Positions 16,305 to 24,898 of a stretch of DNA of 44,964 nt are shown here, piece by piece (positions within the stretch are counted from its first letter, which is position 1; each line of letters starts with the position of its first letter). The DNA is taken from the NCBI GenBank assembly GCA_028279945.1, contig JANQMT010000053.1:1-44964 (forward strand), read 5' to 3'. The notes beneath the pieces are model-generated. The model was not told the DNA's origin, searched no databases, and saw only the letters and a program-made list of their open reading frames with translations. The stretch comes from JAKSCF01 sp028279945. GTDB lineage: Bacteria > Bacillota > Clostridia > Peptostreptococcales > JAAYPU01. The translations under genes and the position numbers were made by a program.

Positions 16305-18841
16305 TGAATACCAATGATTATAAGCAAAATATGGGGATCACCATTTCCTTCTTTAAAAATCAAGATAACGCAACAATCCGGCAGGCGGCACCACAATTGT
16401 TGATTGTGCTGCTGCTCAATGGGCTGGGGATCCTATTCACTTTGACATCTGCCTTTAGATTGCCGTACAACATGGGAATGGTTATTGGTTTTGTGGTGCT
16501 CTACACTTTAATCTTTGGAGCTGTGTTTTTATGGATACGTCAAAAGGGATGGGCAGTTTTAGCCATAACGGCAATGTTTTGTCTGATCTGTGTTATTTTC
16601 AAATCTGTTTTGTACAGGGGATGGAACCAGACAATAGGATGGATAGGTGAAGCCATTGCCGAATCCAGCGGTAAAATGCTGCCGTGGACTTTAAATCCTG
16701 TGACTGCATATGAAACAATACCTATGACTCTGTTTTTTGCAGCCTTTCTATTTCCTGTAATGCTGCTTTTAAGTTATGCGGTTGTCCATCGTTTCAATAT
16801 ATTTTTATTGCTGCTCATTATAATACCTATTGTGGAGGTAACGCTTTTTTTTGGGTGCCTGCCATCTGTTGCGGCTTTTGTATGGTTAGTGCTGGGCAGT
16901 TTTTCACTGTTTATTTTAAACCAGTCGGGTGCAAGAAAACGTAAACATTGTTTTGATGCACGAAGCAATGCAGCCTTGAGAAAGCAGGCAGGCAATTTAA
17001 GCCTGATGACGGCAGTGCTGGCAGGGGGACTGATTATAGTGTTCTGGCTTTTGGTGAGCCAAAGTGATTATGTGTTATTTACAAATAATTTTACGCTGCG
17101 CAATGAGGCAGGAGAAACCATAAAAAAAGCCATGTCTTTTGCTTATGAAGAGAAGACACCGCCTCAAGGGGGCATTACAGGGGGTGAATTTTCACAAACC
17201 GATGAGTTTTCATTTAAAGGCGACACGGTGCTCACTGTTGAAGCGGATTCACTCCGAAACAGTATTTACCTAAAGGGGTATGTTGGCGGCGATTACACGG
17301 CAAAAGGCTGGCAGCCGCTGCCTGAGAAACTGGCAAAGAGAGGCGAAAAATTGTCCAAAGACCTGCAGGCATGGCATTTACCGTCAGAGGTGATCCAATA
17401 TGACAATGCCATGCTTTCGAAACTTTTTCACGCAGAAGAAAGGCTGCTAAAGGTAACAAAAACCGATGAATCTTTATTGGAATATCAGTATGTGCCTTAC
17501 TATTTGACCAATCAATCGGCTGATGAGCTGAATATTAATGAACAGGGTATTATGACCGATGATAAAAGCAGGCAAGACAGTTATGCTGCTTCATATTATG
17601 ATGTTTTAAACTATGATAACAACCTTTTTCTGCTCAACAGACAGAAAATCAGAGAAGGGCTTTTCGGTGAGATTGGTCTGGCAAAGGGGCAAATAACCCC
17701 GGAGCAGTTAGAGGCGTACTTCAGCAAAGAAGAGCAATATGCCGATTATGTCCATGAAGCCTATACAAGGCTGCCGGATCATCTGTCCAAGCGTATGGTG
17801 GATGAATTTGCTCACATTAATAACAATTTAAACATTGAATCAACCATTAAAACCGTCATGGGAAATCTCTCAGGCCGTGCAGCTTATACCCTTACACCGG
17901 GAAAAACCCCTGATGAAAAGGACTACGTGGATTATTTCTTATACGAGAACCGGAAGGGCTATTGTACACATTTTGCTTCAGCCGCTACGGTGATTTTTCG
18001 CTTGTGCGATATTCCTACCCGTTACGTGGAAGGGTATGTGGTCACCATAGAAGATTACACACGTGCTACATGGACAGAAAACGGACGGTATATGATGCAT
18101 ATAAAGGATACCAATTCTCATGCATGGTGTGAAATCTATCTTGACGGGCTTGGATGGGTGCCTGTAGAGGTAACGCCGGGTCTTGTTTCTATTAATACAG
18201 GGGATACGGCACCCACAAGCGGTGAGTCCATTGAATATGAAACGGATGAGGAAAGTGAACTCAATGATATTCCTATGAGAATCCCTCAGATCGAATATAC
18301 GCCCGATGAAGAGATATCAGCGGATGATTCAAGAGGAGAAACAAAAAGCACTGCTGCTTTTAATATAAGATATCATTTTTGGATGCTGGTGATGATGGTT
18401 GCCTTGCTGCTGATCATCTTATGCATTTTACCGTTGATACTGAGAAAACGAGCGGTGAAACGTCGTATAAAAGAGCTGTACAATAAAAATCTAAATCAGT
18501 CAGGCCTGTCATGGTACGCCTATATCATGGAGGGACTAAAGGTTGCTGTACCGCAATATCTGAATAACAGGGAGATATCAGATCTTGCATGGGCAGGAAA
18601 GATGGAAAGAAAAGGGGTACTTCCTATGGGAACCTTTATATATGCCATGCCCCTGATACAGAAGTCTGCTTACTCTCAGAATGACATGAGTGCTGCTGAG
18701 CACCGATCCTTAGTAGAGCTTTTGGAGAATGCTGCAAAACATCTTTACGAAAGCTTACCTAAGGGTAAAAAGTTGAAATGGCGATATATTAAAAGGCTGC
18801 CCATTTACAAAGAAATATTGAAGGAAGGAGAAAAGCAATGA
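16304..18841 (+). CDS. Polytopic membrane protein with extracellular transglutaminase-like domain
   Basis: The protein has 845 residues. About seven helices in the first ~250 residues are followed by a large outside part, a final helix near 688-710 and a cytoplasmic tail. The transglutaminase-like core shows GYCTHFA with Cys at ~554 and SHAWCEI with His at ~606. Where many members have Asp (W-P-x-D-P-T) this one reads GWVPVEVTPG, with Glu. This layout is the usual third partner of MoxR and DUF58 proteins. Possible roles are peptide or isopeptide chemistry on wall or surface proteins; the domain-bearing neighbours are the obvious candidates, which is inference. The gene overlaps both neighbours (1 base upstream, ATGA downstream). 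Confidence 0.88.
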   Translation: MNTNDYKQNMGITISFFKNQDNATIRQAAPQLLIVLLLNGLGILFTLTSAFRLPYNMGMVIGFVVLYTLIFGAVFLWIRQKGWAVLAITAMFCLICVIFKSVLYRGWNQTIGWIGEAIAESSGKMLPWTLNPVTAYETIPMTLFFAAFLFPVMLLLSYAVVHRFNIFLLLLIIIPIVEVTLFFGCLPSVAAFVWLVLGSFSLFILNQSGARKRKHCFDARSNAALRKQAGNLSLMTAVLAGGLIIVFWLLVSQSDYVLFTNNFTLRNEAGETIKKAMSFAYEEKTPPQGGITGGEFSQTDEFSFKGDTVLTVEADSLRNSIYLKGYVGGDYTAKGWQPLPEKLAKRGEKLSKDLQAWHLPSEVIQYDNAMLSKLFHAEERLLKVTKTDESLLEYQYVPYYLTNQSADELNINEQGIMTDDKSRQDSYAASYYDVLNYDNNLFLLNRQKIREGLFGEIGLAKGQITPEQLEAYFSKEEQYADYVHEAYTRLPDHLSKRMVDEFAHINNNLNIESTIKTVMGNLSGRAAYTLTPGKTPDEKDYVDYFLYENRKGYCTHFASAATVIFRLCDIPTRYVEGYVVTIEDYTRATWTENGRYMMHIKDTNSHAWCEIYLDGLGWVPVEVTPGLVSINTGDTAPTSGESIEYETDEESELNDIPMRIPQIEYTPDEEISADDSRGETKSTAAFNIRYHFWMLVMMVALLLIILCILPLILRKRAVKRRIKELYNKNLNQSGLSWYAYIMEGLKVAVPQYLNNREISDLAWAGKMERKGVLPMGTFIYAMPLIQKSAYSQNDMSAAEHRSLVELLENAAKHLYESLPKGKKLKWRYIKRLPIYKEILKEGEKQ

Positions 18842-19884
18842 GCAATCAATCTTTTAGTCAAAGAGCAGATATAAAAAGAAACAGGCGAATCTTGATGATT
18901 TTAATGATTGCTTTTCTTATATTAACCGTGGGCTCCCTTTTTATAGGGCGTTATCCTGTATCTCCCCGAGAATATATGCTTTATATAGAATCCCTGTTTT
19001 TCGGAACTGAAAGCGGGCTTTCATCCACAACAACATCGGTTATCAGTCAAATCCGTATGCCAAGAATTATGGCAGCACTGGTTGTGGGCGGATCCCTTGC
19101 CATGTCGGGTGCGGCCTATCAAGGGGTATTTCGTAATCCCATGGTTTCACCGGATATTTTAGGGGCATCGGCAGGAGCGGGTTTTGGAGCAGCAGTGGGT
19201 ATTTTGCTTTCCATGTCTGCTTTAGGCATACAATTGTTATCCTTTGTCTGTGGTTTGGTAGCAGTGGGTATGACTTATTTAATCAGCAGAGCAGTGGGGC
19301 GCAGAGAAAACATAACATTGGTATTGGTACTGGCAGGTATTGTTATTTCTGCTCTGTTTTCTGCTTTTGTTTCCATAACAAAATATCTGGCGGACCCATA
19401 CAGTAAGCTGCCGGAAATCACGTTTTGGTTGATGGGCAGTCTTTCTGACACGACATTTGATGACTTGATCTTTGTTCTGCCTCCCGTAGTTATTTCTGCA
19501 GTAGTATTAATGCTTCTGAGATGGCGGCTGAATGTGTTGGTATTTGGGGATGAAGAGGCGTCGGCTTTGGGGTTGGATACTCAAAAATACCGTATGGTCA
19601 TCATTGCTTGTTCCACTCTCCTTACCGCATCTGTGGTCAGTATCAGTGGACAAATCGGATGGGTGGGATTGGTGATTCCACACTTTAGCCGAATGATCAT
19701 AGGTCCCAATTACAAATATTTGCTGCCAACCTCTTTTTTAGTCGGTGCTTCGTATTTGCTTTTAGTAGATAATTTATCCCGTAATCTGTTACGGGTAGAA
19801 ATTCCTCTGGGCATTTTAACTGCAATTATAGGTGCACCGGTATTTATTTTTCTGCTGCTGCGTGGTAGAAGGGAGTGGTACTGA
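18838..19884 (+). CDS. FecCD/BtuC-type ABC importer permease
   Basis: The protein has 348 residues and about ten hydrophobic segments. It carries the family motifs QIRMPRIMAALVVGGSLAMSG and 'NPMVSPDILGASAGAGFGA', and the late segment 'SISGQIGWVGLVIPHFSRMIIGPNYK' that contacts the ATPase. The class imports ferric siderophores, haem or cobalamin as a homodimer, though heterodimers exist; a single permease gene here implies a homodimer. It overlaps the upstream gene by ATGA and the ATPase gene by TGATG. The ATPase (19884) and lipoprotein (7027) complete the transporter. Confidence 0.95.
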   Translation: MSNQSFSQRADIKRNRRILMILMIAFLILTVGSLFIGRYPVSPREYMLYIESLFFGTESGLSSTTTSVISQIRMPRIMAALVVGGSLAMSGAAYQGVFRNPMVSPDILGASAGAGFGAAVGILLSMSALGIQLLSFVCGLVAVGMTYLISRAVGRRENITLVLVLAGIVISALFSAFVSITKYLADPYSKLPEITFWLMGSLSDTTFDDLIFVLPPVVISAVVLMLLRWRLNVLVFGDEEASALGLDTQKYRMVIIACSTLLTASVVSISGQIGWVGLVIPHFSRMIIGPNYKYLLPTSFLVGASYLLLVDNLSRNLLRVEIPLGILTAIIGAPVFIFLLLRGRREWY

Positions 19885-20663
19885 TGTTGGAATTAAAAAA
19901 TATGATTTGCGGCTACGGTAAGAGAATTGTTGTGCAGGGGGTTTCTTTAAAGGTAAAGCCGGGTGAAATCGTCTGTATTTTAGGACCTAACGGAGTTGGA
20001 AAAACCACTTTATTTAAATCCATATTGGGACACATTGATCTTTTGGGCGGACAGGTTTTATTAGACGGTAAGGATATACAAAAAATGACCAAACAAATGG
20101 TTGCACAAAAAATAGGATATGTGCCCCAGGCACACACCCCTCCTTTTTCATTTACGGTGCGGGATGTGGTGCTTATGGGAAGAACCTCACATATTTCATT
20201 ATTTTCTTCCCCGGGGGCCAAAGATCACTGCATTGCACAAGAGGCACTTGCGGTGGTGGGAATGAGCCATCTGGAAGATAAAATCTATACCGAAATCAGT
20301 GGCGGTGAACGTCAAATGGTGCTTATTGCACGTGCTCTTGCCCAAAAACCCCAGTTGCTCATTATGGATGAGCCGACTGCAAATCTGGATTTCGGTAATC
20401 AAATCCGTACCTTGCAGCAGGTGCAAAAGCTTGCTAAATCCGGGCTTGCAGTTGTTATGACCACACATTTTCCCGACCATGTTTTTATGTGTGCAGATAA
20501 GGTAGTTGTTATTAAAAGCTGGGATGAAGTTTTAATGGGTCAGGTAAAAGATATTCTTACGTCTGATTTACTCAGCCAGCTGTATGGATTGCCTGTTAAT
20601 ATTACTGAACTAATGGTATCCGGCAAAAAAAATATAGTCTGTGTGCCTGCGTACACTTTTTAA
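19884..20663 (+). CDS. FecE/BtuD-type ABC importer ATPase
   Basis: The protein has 259 residues from the ATG at 19884, which overlaps the permease stop (TGATG) and follows GAAGGGAG by 9 bases; the GTG at 19875 is less likely. It shows Walker A GPNGVGKTT, Q-loop VPQAHTPPFSF, signature 'EISGGERQM', Walker B LLIMDEPTANLD and an H-loop in TTHFPDH. It powers import through the FecCD-type permease. It is the last gene of the block, followed by a strong terminator. Confidence 0.95.
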   Translation: MLELKNMICGYGKRIVVQGVSLKVKPGEIVCILGPNGVGKTTLFKSILGHIDLLGGQVLLDGKDIQKMTKQMVAQKIGYVPQAHTPPFSFTVRDVVLMGRTSHISLFSSPGAKDHCIAQEALAVVGMSHLEDKIYTEISGGERQMVLIARALAQKPQLLIMDEPTANLDFGNQIRTLQQVQKLAKSGLAVVMTTHFPDHVFMCADKVVVIKSWDEVLMGQVKDILTSDLLSQLYGLPVNITELMVSGKKNIVCVPAYTF

Positions 20664-20690
20664 AAGCCGTTTTTTCATACGGCTTTTTTA
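20663..20690 (+). terminator. Intrinsic terminator of the importer operon
   Basis: AAAAGCCGT pairs with ACGGCTTTT around TTTTTCAT, with the T-run immediately following, directly after the ATPase stop codon. Confidence 0.85.
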
Positions 20691-20736
20691 CGTTTTGATG
20701 TATAGCTTGAAAAAAGTATAGGAAGTATAAGCTTTT

Positions 20737-21774
20737 CTATCTGGTAGAAATAAACATTTGGGTCCAGTAAGGTGTGCCGTTATTATTTTTTGCTAATCCA
20801 ACGCCTAAATCTGTAAAGTTAGCACTCAAAATATTTCTTTTGTGACCATCGGAATTCATCCATGATTTCACTACAGCTTCAGGTGTGGCTTGTCCCATAG
20901 CGATGTTCTCTCCGGCATAGCTGTAATGAATGCCAAAGGATTTCATCATATCAAAGGGCGATCCATATGTAGGCGAGGTGTGGCTGAAATAACTATTATC
21001 TACCATATCTTGAGACTTCGTTCTCGCAACACTTGAAAGATCAACGTTATGGTTTAAAGGTTCAAGGTCTGCATTAACCCTTTCAACATTAACAAGTCTG
21101 ACAACTTCCTGTTCAAACTGTGTTATCTCGTCTGCACTTGGTGGTTCATTGGTTCCTGGAGGTTGTTCTGAAAGCTTTGCTCTAACCCTTTCTACAAAAC
21201 AAATCGCTTGCTCCCTTGTTGCGTTGTTTAAAGGCGCCACAAGGTTGTTTTCAATTCCTTTTAAAATGCCTTCCTGCAGGCAGTAATTGATATCAGCTTT
21301 TGCCCATGCTGCAACTTGATTCATGTCGCTGAATACAGGTTGATTATCAGTTGCAGTATCAATACCTAAAACACGTAGTTCTCTTGCAATCAAACATACA
21401 ATTTCCTGTCGGGTGATAGGGTTATTAGGAGCAAACTCACTGGCGTTAATGCCATTTACTAAGCCAATATTGTATGCTGCACCTATGTAGATGTTATCCG
21501 TGTCTATAAAAGGTTCTTCTTTAGAAATTGCATTCAGCGACGTATTGCTTATATGTGTATACAACTTCACCATCAACTCTGTAAACTCAGCTCTTGTGAT
21601 TTTTTGCTGGAATTTTGAGTCATCATTCAAATATTCTGGAAGAATATTGTATTCCATAAGTGTATTAATGTCATTTTGCGCCCAATCAGAAGCAAGTGCG
21701 TTTGAAGTGTAAACTGAAAAAATAAAAATTAACAACGAGAGTAACATACTTCTTTTAAATAATTTCTTTTTCAT
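20737..21774 (-). CDS. SLH-anchored CAP/SCP-domain protein (YkwD-like)
   Basis: This 345-residue exported protein has a signal peptide ending ALASD near residue 29. SLH repeats lie at ~30-190 (DWAQNDINTLMEYNILPEYL, FIDTDNIYIGAAYNIGLVNG, FSDMNQVAAWAKADINYCLQ). A linker with PPGTNEPPSADE leads into a C-terminal CAP domain (~220-345) with RLVNVERVNADLEPL, YFSHTSPTYGSPFDMM, 'YAGENIA' and NSDGHKRNIL. The domain has the usual His, Glu and His positions. Bacterial CAP proteins of this type are common on clostridial surfaces, but their chemistry is not settled. AGAGGAT lies upstream on the minus strand. It faces away from the duplicated ATPase genes and has no evident link to the uptake cluster beyond SLH anchoring. 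Confidence 0.92.
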   Translation of the reverse strand: MKKKLFKRSMLLSLLIFIFSVYTSNALASDWAQNDINTLMEYNILPEYLNDDSKFQQKITRAEFTELMVKLYTHISNTSLNAISKEEPFIDTDNIYIGAAYNIGLVNGINASEFAPNNPITRQEIVCLIARELRVLGIDTATDNQPVFSDMNQVAAWAKADINYCLQEGILKGIENNLVAPLNNATREQAICFVERVRAKLSEQPPGTNEPPSADEITQFEQEVVRLVNVERVNADLEPLNHNVDLSSVARTKSQDMVDNSYFSHTSPTYGSPFDMMKSFGIHYSYAGENIAMGQATPEAVVKSWMNSDGHKRNILSANFTDLGVGLAKNNNGTPYWTQMFISTR

Positions 21775-21990
21775 AAGTTTATCCTCTTTACATGTAGTAA
21801 TTTACATCATCATTTTATCATAAACGATGTTGTTTTTTAAATCCAACAATTGGAAGGGAAGTAGGGAAAAATATTTATTTCTAGCAGAAAATATTTTGTA
21901 TAATTTACAAAAAATTTGTCGTTTTCTTCATAAAATCTTCACATAGAATAAGTAAGATGAGGATGTCCTACTTGAGAAGGAGAATAAAAA

Positions 21991-22044
21991 ATGAAAAAAA
22001 GAAGTGGGCTATGGGGTACATTTAATGATGGATCAAGCACATAA
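21991..22044 (+). CDS. Possible 17-residue leader peptide overlapping the flhG-like start
   Basis: The best ribosome site in this region (AGAAGGAGAAT, 21975-21985) precedes ATG at 21991, which encodes MKKRSGLWGTFNDGSST-like sequence (17 codons, stop TAA 22042-22044). The flhG-like ATG at 22028 lies inside it in another frame. It may couple translation, or be a remnant of the small membrane peptide gene found at the same position in the duplicate (23865). Confidence 0.3.
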   Translation: MKKRSGLWGTFNDGSST

Positions 22045-22903
22045 TCTAAGAAATTTAATGGAAAAACGAAGACAAAAAATACAAAAATTATTAAAAAACA
22101 AAGAAATAAAAATATACTGTGTGGCTAGCGGAAAAGGTGGAGTAGGGAAAACAAATACCGTGGTCAATCTAGCAATATTACTTCAAAAAAAAGGACGTAA
22201 GGTACTGATTGTTGATGCAGATTTAGGGACTGCAAATGTAAATATTCTTTTAAATATCTATTCGGAAGTTACTTTGTTTGACGTTTTTTTTAATGACAAA
22301 TCATTAAAAGAAGTCATTATTGAAGGACCTGAAGGTATTCAAATTATTCCAGGCTGTTCCGGAATGGCAGAAATAGCAAAGTTAGAGCCAACCCAACGAA
22401 GTAAGCTGGCTGAAGAATTTTTAAAATTAGATGATTTCGATACAATTCTAATTGATACAGGGGCCGGCATTTCTATGAATATTATGTCATTTATAGCTTT
22501 CTCTCAAGAAATTTTGATAGTGACGACACCTGAACCAACATCAATGACAGATGCGTATGGATTGTTGAAGGTGATTTCTGAATTGAATTTAGATAGAAAG
22601 ATTAATGTCATTGTAAATCAAGTATCTAATAAGGAAACAGCGTTATTTACTTATGAAAGACTAAAAAATACGGTAGAAAAGTTTTTGAACATAAAATTAG
22701 AGTACTTAGGATATATATTGGATGATATGAGAGTGAAAAACGCAGTTATGGATAGAAAGCCTTTGATTCAGGAATACCCTGATTCTATTGCTTCTAAATG
22801 CCTCATGGCGATAAATGATAAGATGATTGGAACCAATAATCAAGAAATAAAATTATGTACGATGTCTCAAGTTTATAATCGATTAATCAAAGTTTTTGGG
22901 TAG
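22028..22903 (+). CDS. MinD/ParA-type ATPase, FlhG (YlxH) family
   Basis: The protein has 291 residues from the ATG at 22028, giving MDQAHNLRNLMEKRR, the usual FlhG opening; GTG 22004 and ATG 22025 are alternatives. The deviant Walker A SGKGGVGKTNT lies at ~33-43, Walker A' is VDADLGTANVN, and the switch region is DTGAGIS. FlhG proteins control flagellar number and position and work with FlhF. No flhF or flagellar gene is in this window, so this could be a stand-alone paralogue. It is followed after 11 bases by a PilZ gene, an order also seen at clostridial flagellar loci. Part of the gene is repeated as a deletion remnant at 23950-24080. Confidence 0.88.
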   Translation: MDQAHNLRNLMEKRRQKIQKLLKNKEIKIYCVASGKGGVGKTNTVVNLAILLQKKGRKVLIVDADLGTANVNILLNIYSEVTLFDVFFNDKSLKEVIIEGPEGIQIIPGCSGMAEIAKLEPTQRSKLAEEFLKLDDFDTILIDTGAGISMNIMSFIAFSQEILIVTTPEPTSMTDAYGLLKVISELNLDRKINVIVNQVSNKETALFTYERLKNTVEKFLNIKLEYLGYILDDMRVKNAVMDRKPLIQEYPDSIASKCLMAINDKMIGTNNQEIKLCTMSQVYNRLIKVFG

Positions 22904-22914
22904 AGGGAGGTAAA

Positions 22915-23595
22915 ATGATAGACTTTAAATTAAACAGAAAAATAGAAGTATACGCAGAAAATGAATTGAAAATGGGTGCAAGTACGGTAAAGGATGCAGG
23001 TGAAGAAAGTATATTTATCAGTTATCCAATGGGGCCAAAAGGTCATGTTGCGTTAACGCCGGGTGACATAATAAAAATCACATATTGTGGTGATGAAAAT
23101 AAGTTTTATGAATTTATGGCAGAGGTAGATTCAATTGTTACAGATGACCTTACACCACTCATTAAAATCAATAAACCCAGTGATTATGAAGTGGTTCAGA
23201 AGAGGGAATATGTAAGAATACCAATAGTGTTAGATGTTGAATTTGCTATTATGCATGAGAAAACAAAGATTGATAATATGAAATCAAATGAGCTAAAGAA
23301 AAGCTACAAATCTAAAAGGTGGATGAAAGGTTATGCTTGCGATATAAGTGCTGGAGGAATAGGGGTGGTAATGCAAGAGCCTGTTGAATATGGTAAAAAA
23401 ATTATTTGTATTATTTTAGATGAGTATTTTGATAGGGGCTATACCGGTAGAGTTGTTCGAGTAACTGAAAAAATGCAAGGCGGAAAGAAACTGTATACCG
23501 TTGGCGTACAATTTCTGGGCTTGGATTATCAAGCTGAAGAAAAATTGGTAAAATACATATTTCAAAAGATGCGAAAGCAGTTAAAGGTTAGATAA
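22915..23595 (+). CDS. YcgR-type PilZ protein, copy 1 (c-di-GMP receptor)
   Basis: The protein has 226 residues and no signal or membrane segment. The N-terminal ~90 residues are the beta-rich YcgR-like part. The PilZ domain begins with the RxxxR motif (R97 and R101 in QKREYVRIP) and carries DISAGG near residue 143, the two sites that bind cyclic di-GMP. Such proteins brake flagellar rotation or otherwise pass on the c-di-GMP signal. GAGGGAGG lies just upstream. Copy 2 (24094-24774) has the same length and keeps both motifs, so both should bind. Confidence 0.9.
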   Translation: MIDFKLNRKIEVYAENELKMGASTVKDAGEESIFISYPMGPKGHVALTPGDIIKITYCGDENKFYEFMAEVDSIVTDDLTPLIKINKPSDYEVVQKREYVRIPIVLDVEFAIMHEKTKIDNMKSNELKKSYKSKRWMKGYACDISAGGIGVVMQEPVEYGKKIICIILDEYFDRGYTGRVVRVTEKMQGGKKLYTVGVQFLGLDYQAEEKLVKYIFQKMRKQLKVR

Positions 23596-23683
23596 AAAGA
23601 GAGCTTTTTCTATAACAATAATTACCTATATAATAGATACATTTTTTAATTATAAATTGTCTAGGGAAAATATAATCTTAATA

Positions 23684-23712
23684 AAAAAACCTTCTTTCAA
23701 TAAGAATTTTTT
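23684..23712 (+). terminator. Weakened terminator after PilZ copy 1
   Basis: The sequence corresponds to the intact terminator at 24818-24851 but has lost the GG of the right arm: AACCTTCTT now faces AAGAATTTTTTTT, leaving about five paired bases. Read-through toward the second copy is likely. Confidence 0.45.
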
Positions 23713-23864
23713 TTGTGTAGCCTTTCAAACAAAAAGAACCGTCCCCTTTTTTAAAAAAATTTTTTTGGCGCTTCACAAGAACCTCACATAGAGCTGGTAT
23801 TATGATGACAATATCTTTCTTAAAAGGAGTGAGTGATAAAAAATAAGGTAAAGGAAAATAAAAA

Positions 23865-23951
23865 ATGAAAAGTAATAAAGTTATTGGAGTTGTATTAGCA
23901 TTACTGGTATTATTTTCATTCGTATTAGTTCTTACAGAGTATTATTATTAA
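23865..23951 (+). CDS. 28-residue hydrophobic membrane peptide
   Basis: The ATG at 23865 follows GGTAAAGGAAA and encodes MKSNKVIGVVLALLVLFSFV followed by LVLTEYYY, a short basic start plus a single membrane helix. The stop TAA (23949-23951) is in the same frame as the flhG remnant that follows at once. It occupies the position of the 17-codon frame before copy 1. It could be a true small membrane protein of the motility locus or a signal-anchor remnant. Confidence 0.5.
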   Translation: MKSNKVIGVVLALLVLFSFVLVLTEYYY

Positions 23952-24080
23952 AAATTATTAAAAAGGAAAGAAATAAAAATATACTGTGTGGCTAGCGGAA
24001 AAGGTGGAGTAGGGAAAACAAATACAGTGGTCAATCTAGTAATATTACTTTATAATCGGTTAATCAAAGTTTTTGGATAG
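23950..24080 (+). pseudogene. flhG-like remnant with an in-frame 690-bp internal deletion
   Basis: From about 23950 the sequence is near-identical to the flhG-like gene from 22089 on, through the P-loop (KEIKIYCVASGKGGVGKTNT) to ATATTACTT. It then jumps to the last codons (YNRLIKVFG, stop 24078-24080). Relative to copy 1, bases 22184-22873 (690 bp, 230 codons) are missing; the junction has TT microhomology. The 42 remaining codons are in one frame but have no start codon before the P-loop, so this is scored as a pseudogene. Confidence 0.9.
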
Positions 24081-24093
24081 AGAGGGTGGTAAG

Positions 24094-24774
24094 ATGATAG
24101 ATTTTAAATTAAACAGAAAAATAGAAGTATATGCAGAAGATGAATTGAAAATGGGTGCAAGTACGGTACAAGATGAAGGTGAAGAAAGTATATATATCAG
24201 TTATCCAATGGGAACAAAGGGCCATTTTGTGTTAACACCGGGTGATACTATCAAAGTCATGTATTGTGGTGATGGAAATAAGTATTATAAATTTATGACA
24301 GAGGTAGATTCAATTGTTACAGATGACCAGATACCATTGATTAAAATTAATAAGCCTATTGATTATGAAGTGATTCAGAGGAGGCGATATGTAAGAATAC
24401 CAATAATGTTAGATGTTCAAGTTTATGTTATAGAGGAAAAAAATGATATTGGTGACATAAAGCCAGACGAGTTAAAGAAAACCTATAAATCTCCAAAATG
24501 GATTAAAGGTTATACTTATGATATAAGTGCTGGCGGACTAGGTGTGGTATTACAAGAGCCTGTTGAATATGGTAAAGAAATTTTTTGCATTATTTTAGAT
24601 GAGTATTTTGATACGGATTATATTGGCAAAGCTGTTCGAGTAATTGAAAAAAAGCAGGCAGGAAGGAAACTGTATAACATTGGTGTACAATTTCAGGGAT
24701 TGGATTATCAATCTGAAGAAAAATTGGTAAAATACATATTTCAAAAGATGCGAGAGCAGTTACAAGTTAGATAA
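24094..24774 (+). CDS. YcgR-type PilZ protein, copy 2
   Basis: The protein has 226 residues from the ATG at 24094, which follows GAGGGTGG; the TTG at 24073 adds only MDREGGK. It is clearly the duplicate of 22915-23595: same length, and both c-di-GMP motifs kept (QRRRYVRIP and DISAGG). Differences are spread through the protein, for example in the linker after the RxxxR motif, so the two may differ in affinity or partner. It lies directly behind the flhG remnant and ahead of an intact terminator. Confidence 0.9.
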   Translation: MIDFKLNRKIEVYAEDELKMGASTVQDEGEESIYISYPMGTKGHFVLTPGDTIKVMYCGDGNKYYKFMTEVDSIVTDDQIPLIKINKPIDYEVIQRRRYVRIPIMLDVQVYVIEEKNDIGDIKPDELKKTYKSPKWIKGYTYDISAGGLGVVLQEPVEYGKEIFCIILDEYFDTDYIGKAVRVIEKKQAGRKLYNIGVQFQGLDYQSEEKLVKYIFQKMREQLQVR

Positions 24775-24817
24775 ATAAAGAGAGTAATAAATTGTCAAGG
24801 GAAAATATAATCTTAAT

Positions 24818-24851
24818 AAAAAACCTTCTTTAAATTTAGGAAGGTTTTTTT
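24818..24851 (+). terminator. Intrinsic terminator after PilZ copy 2
   Basis: AAACCTTC (24821-24828) pairs with GAAGGTTT (24840-24847), followed by TTTTT. This is the intact form of the weakened copy near 23700. Confidence 0.8.
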
Positions 24852-24898
24852 GTGTAGACTTTCAAATAAATCAATCGTCTCTTCCTTTAATTGGGACG

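Noticed and set aside
23950..24080. Functional mini-ParA protein
   Set aside because: The frame is open and keeps the P-loop, but there is no start codon between the preceding stop and the P-loop, and Walker A' and the switch region are gone.
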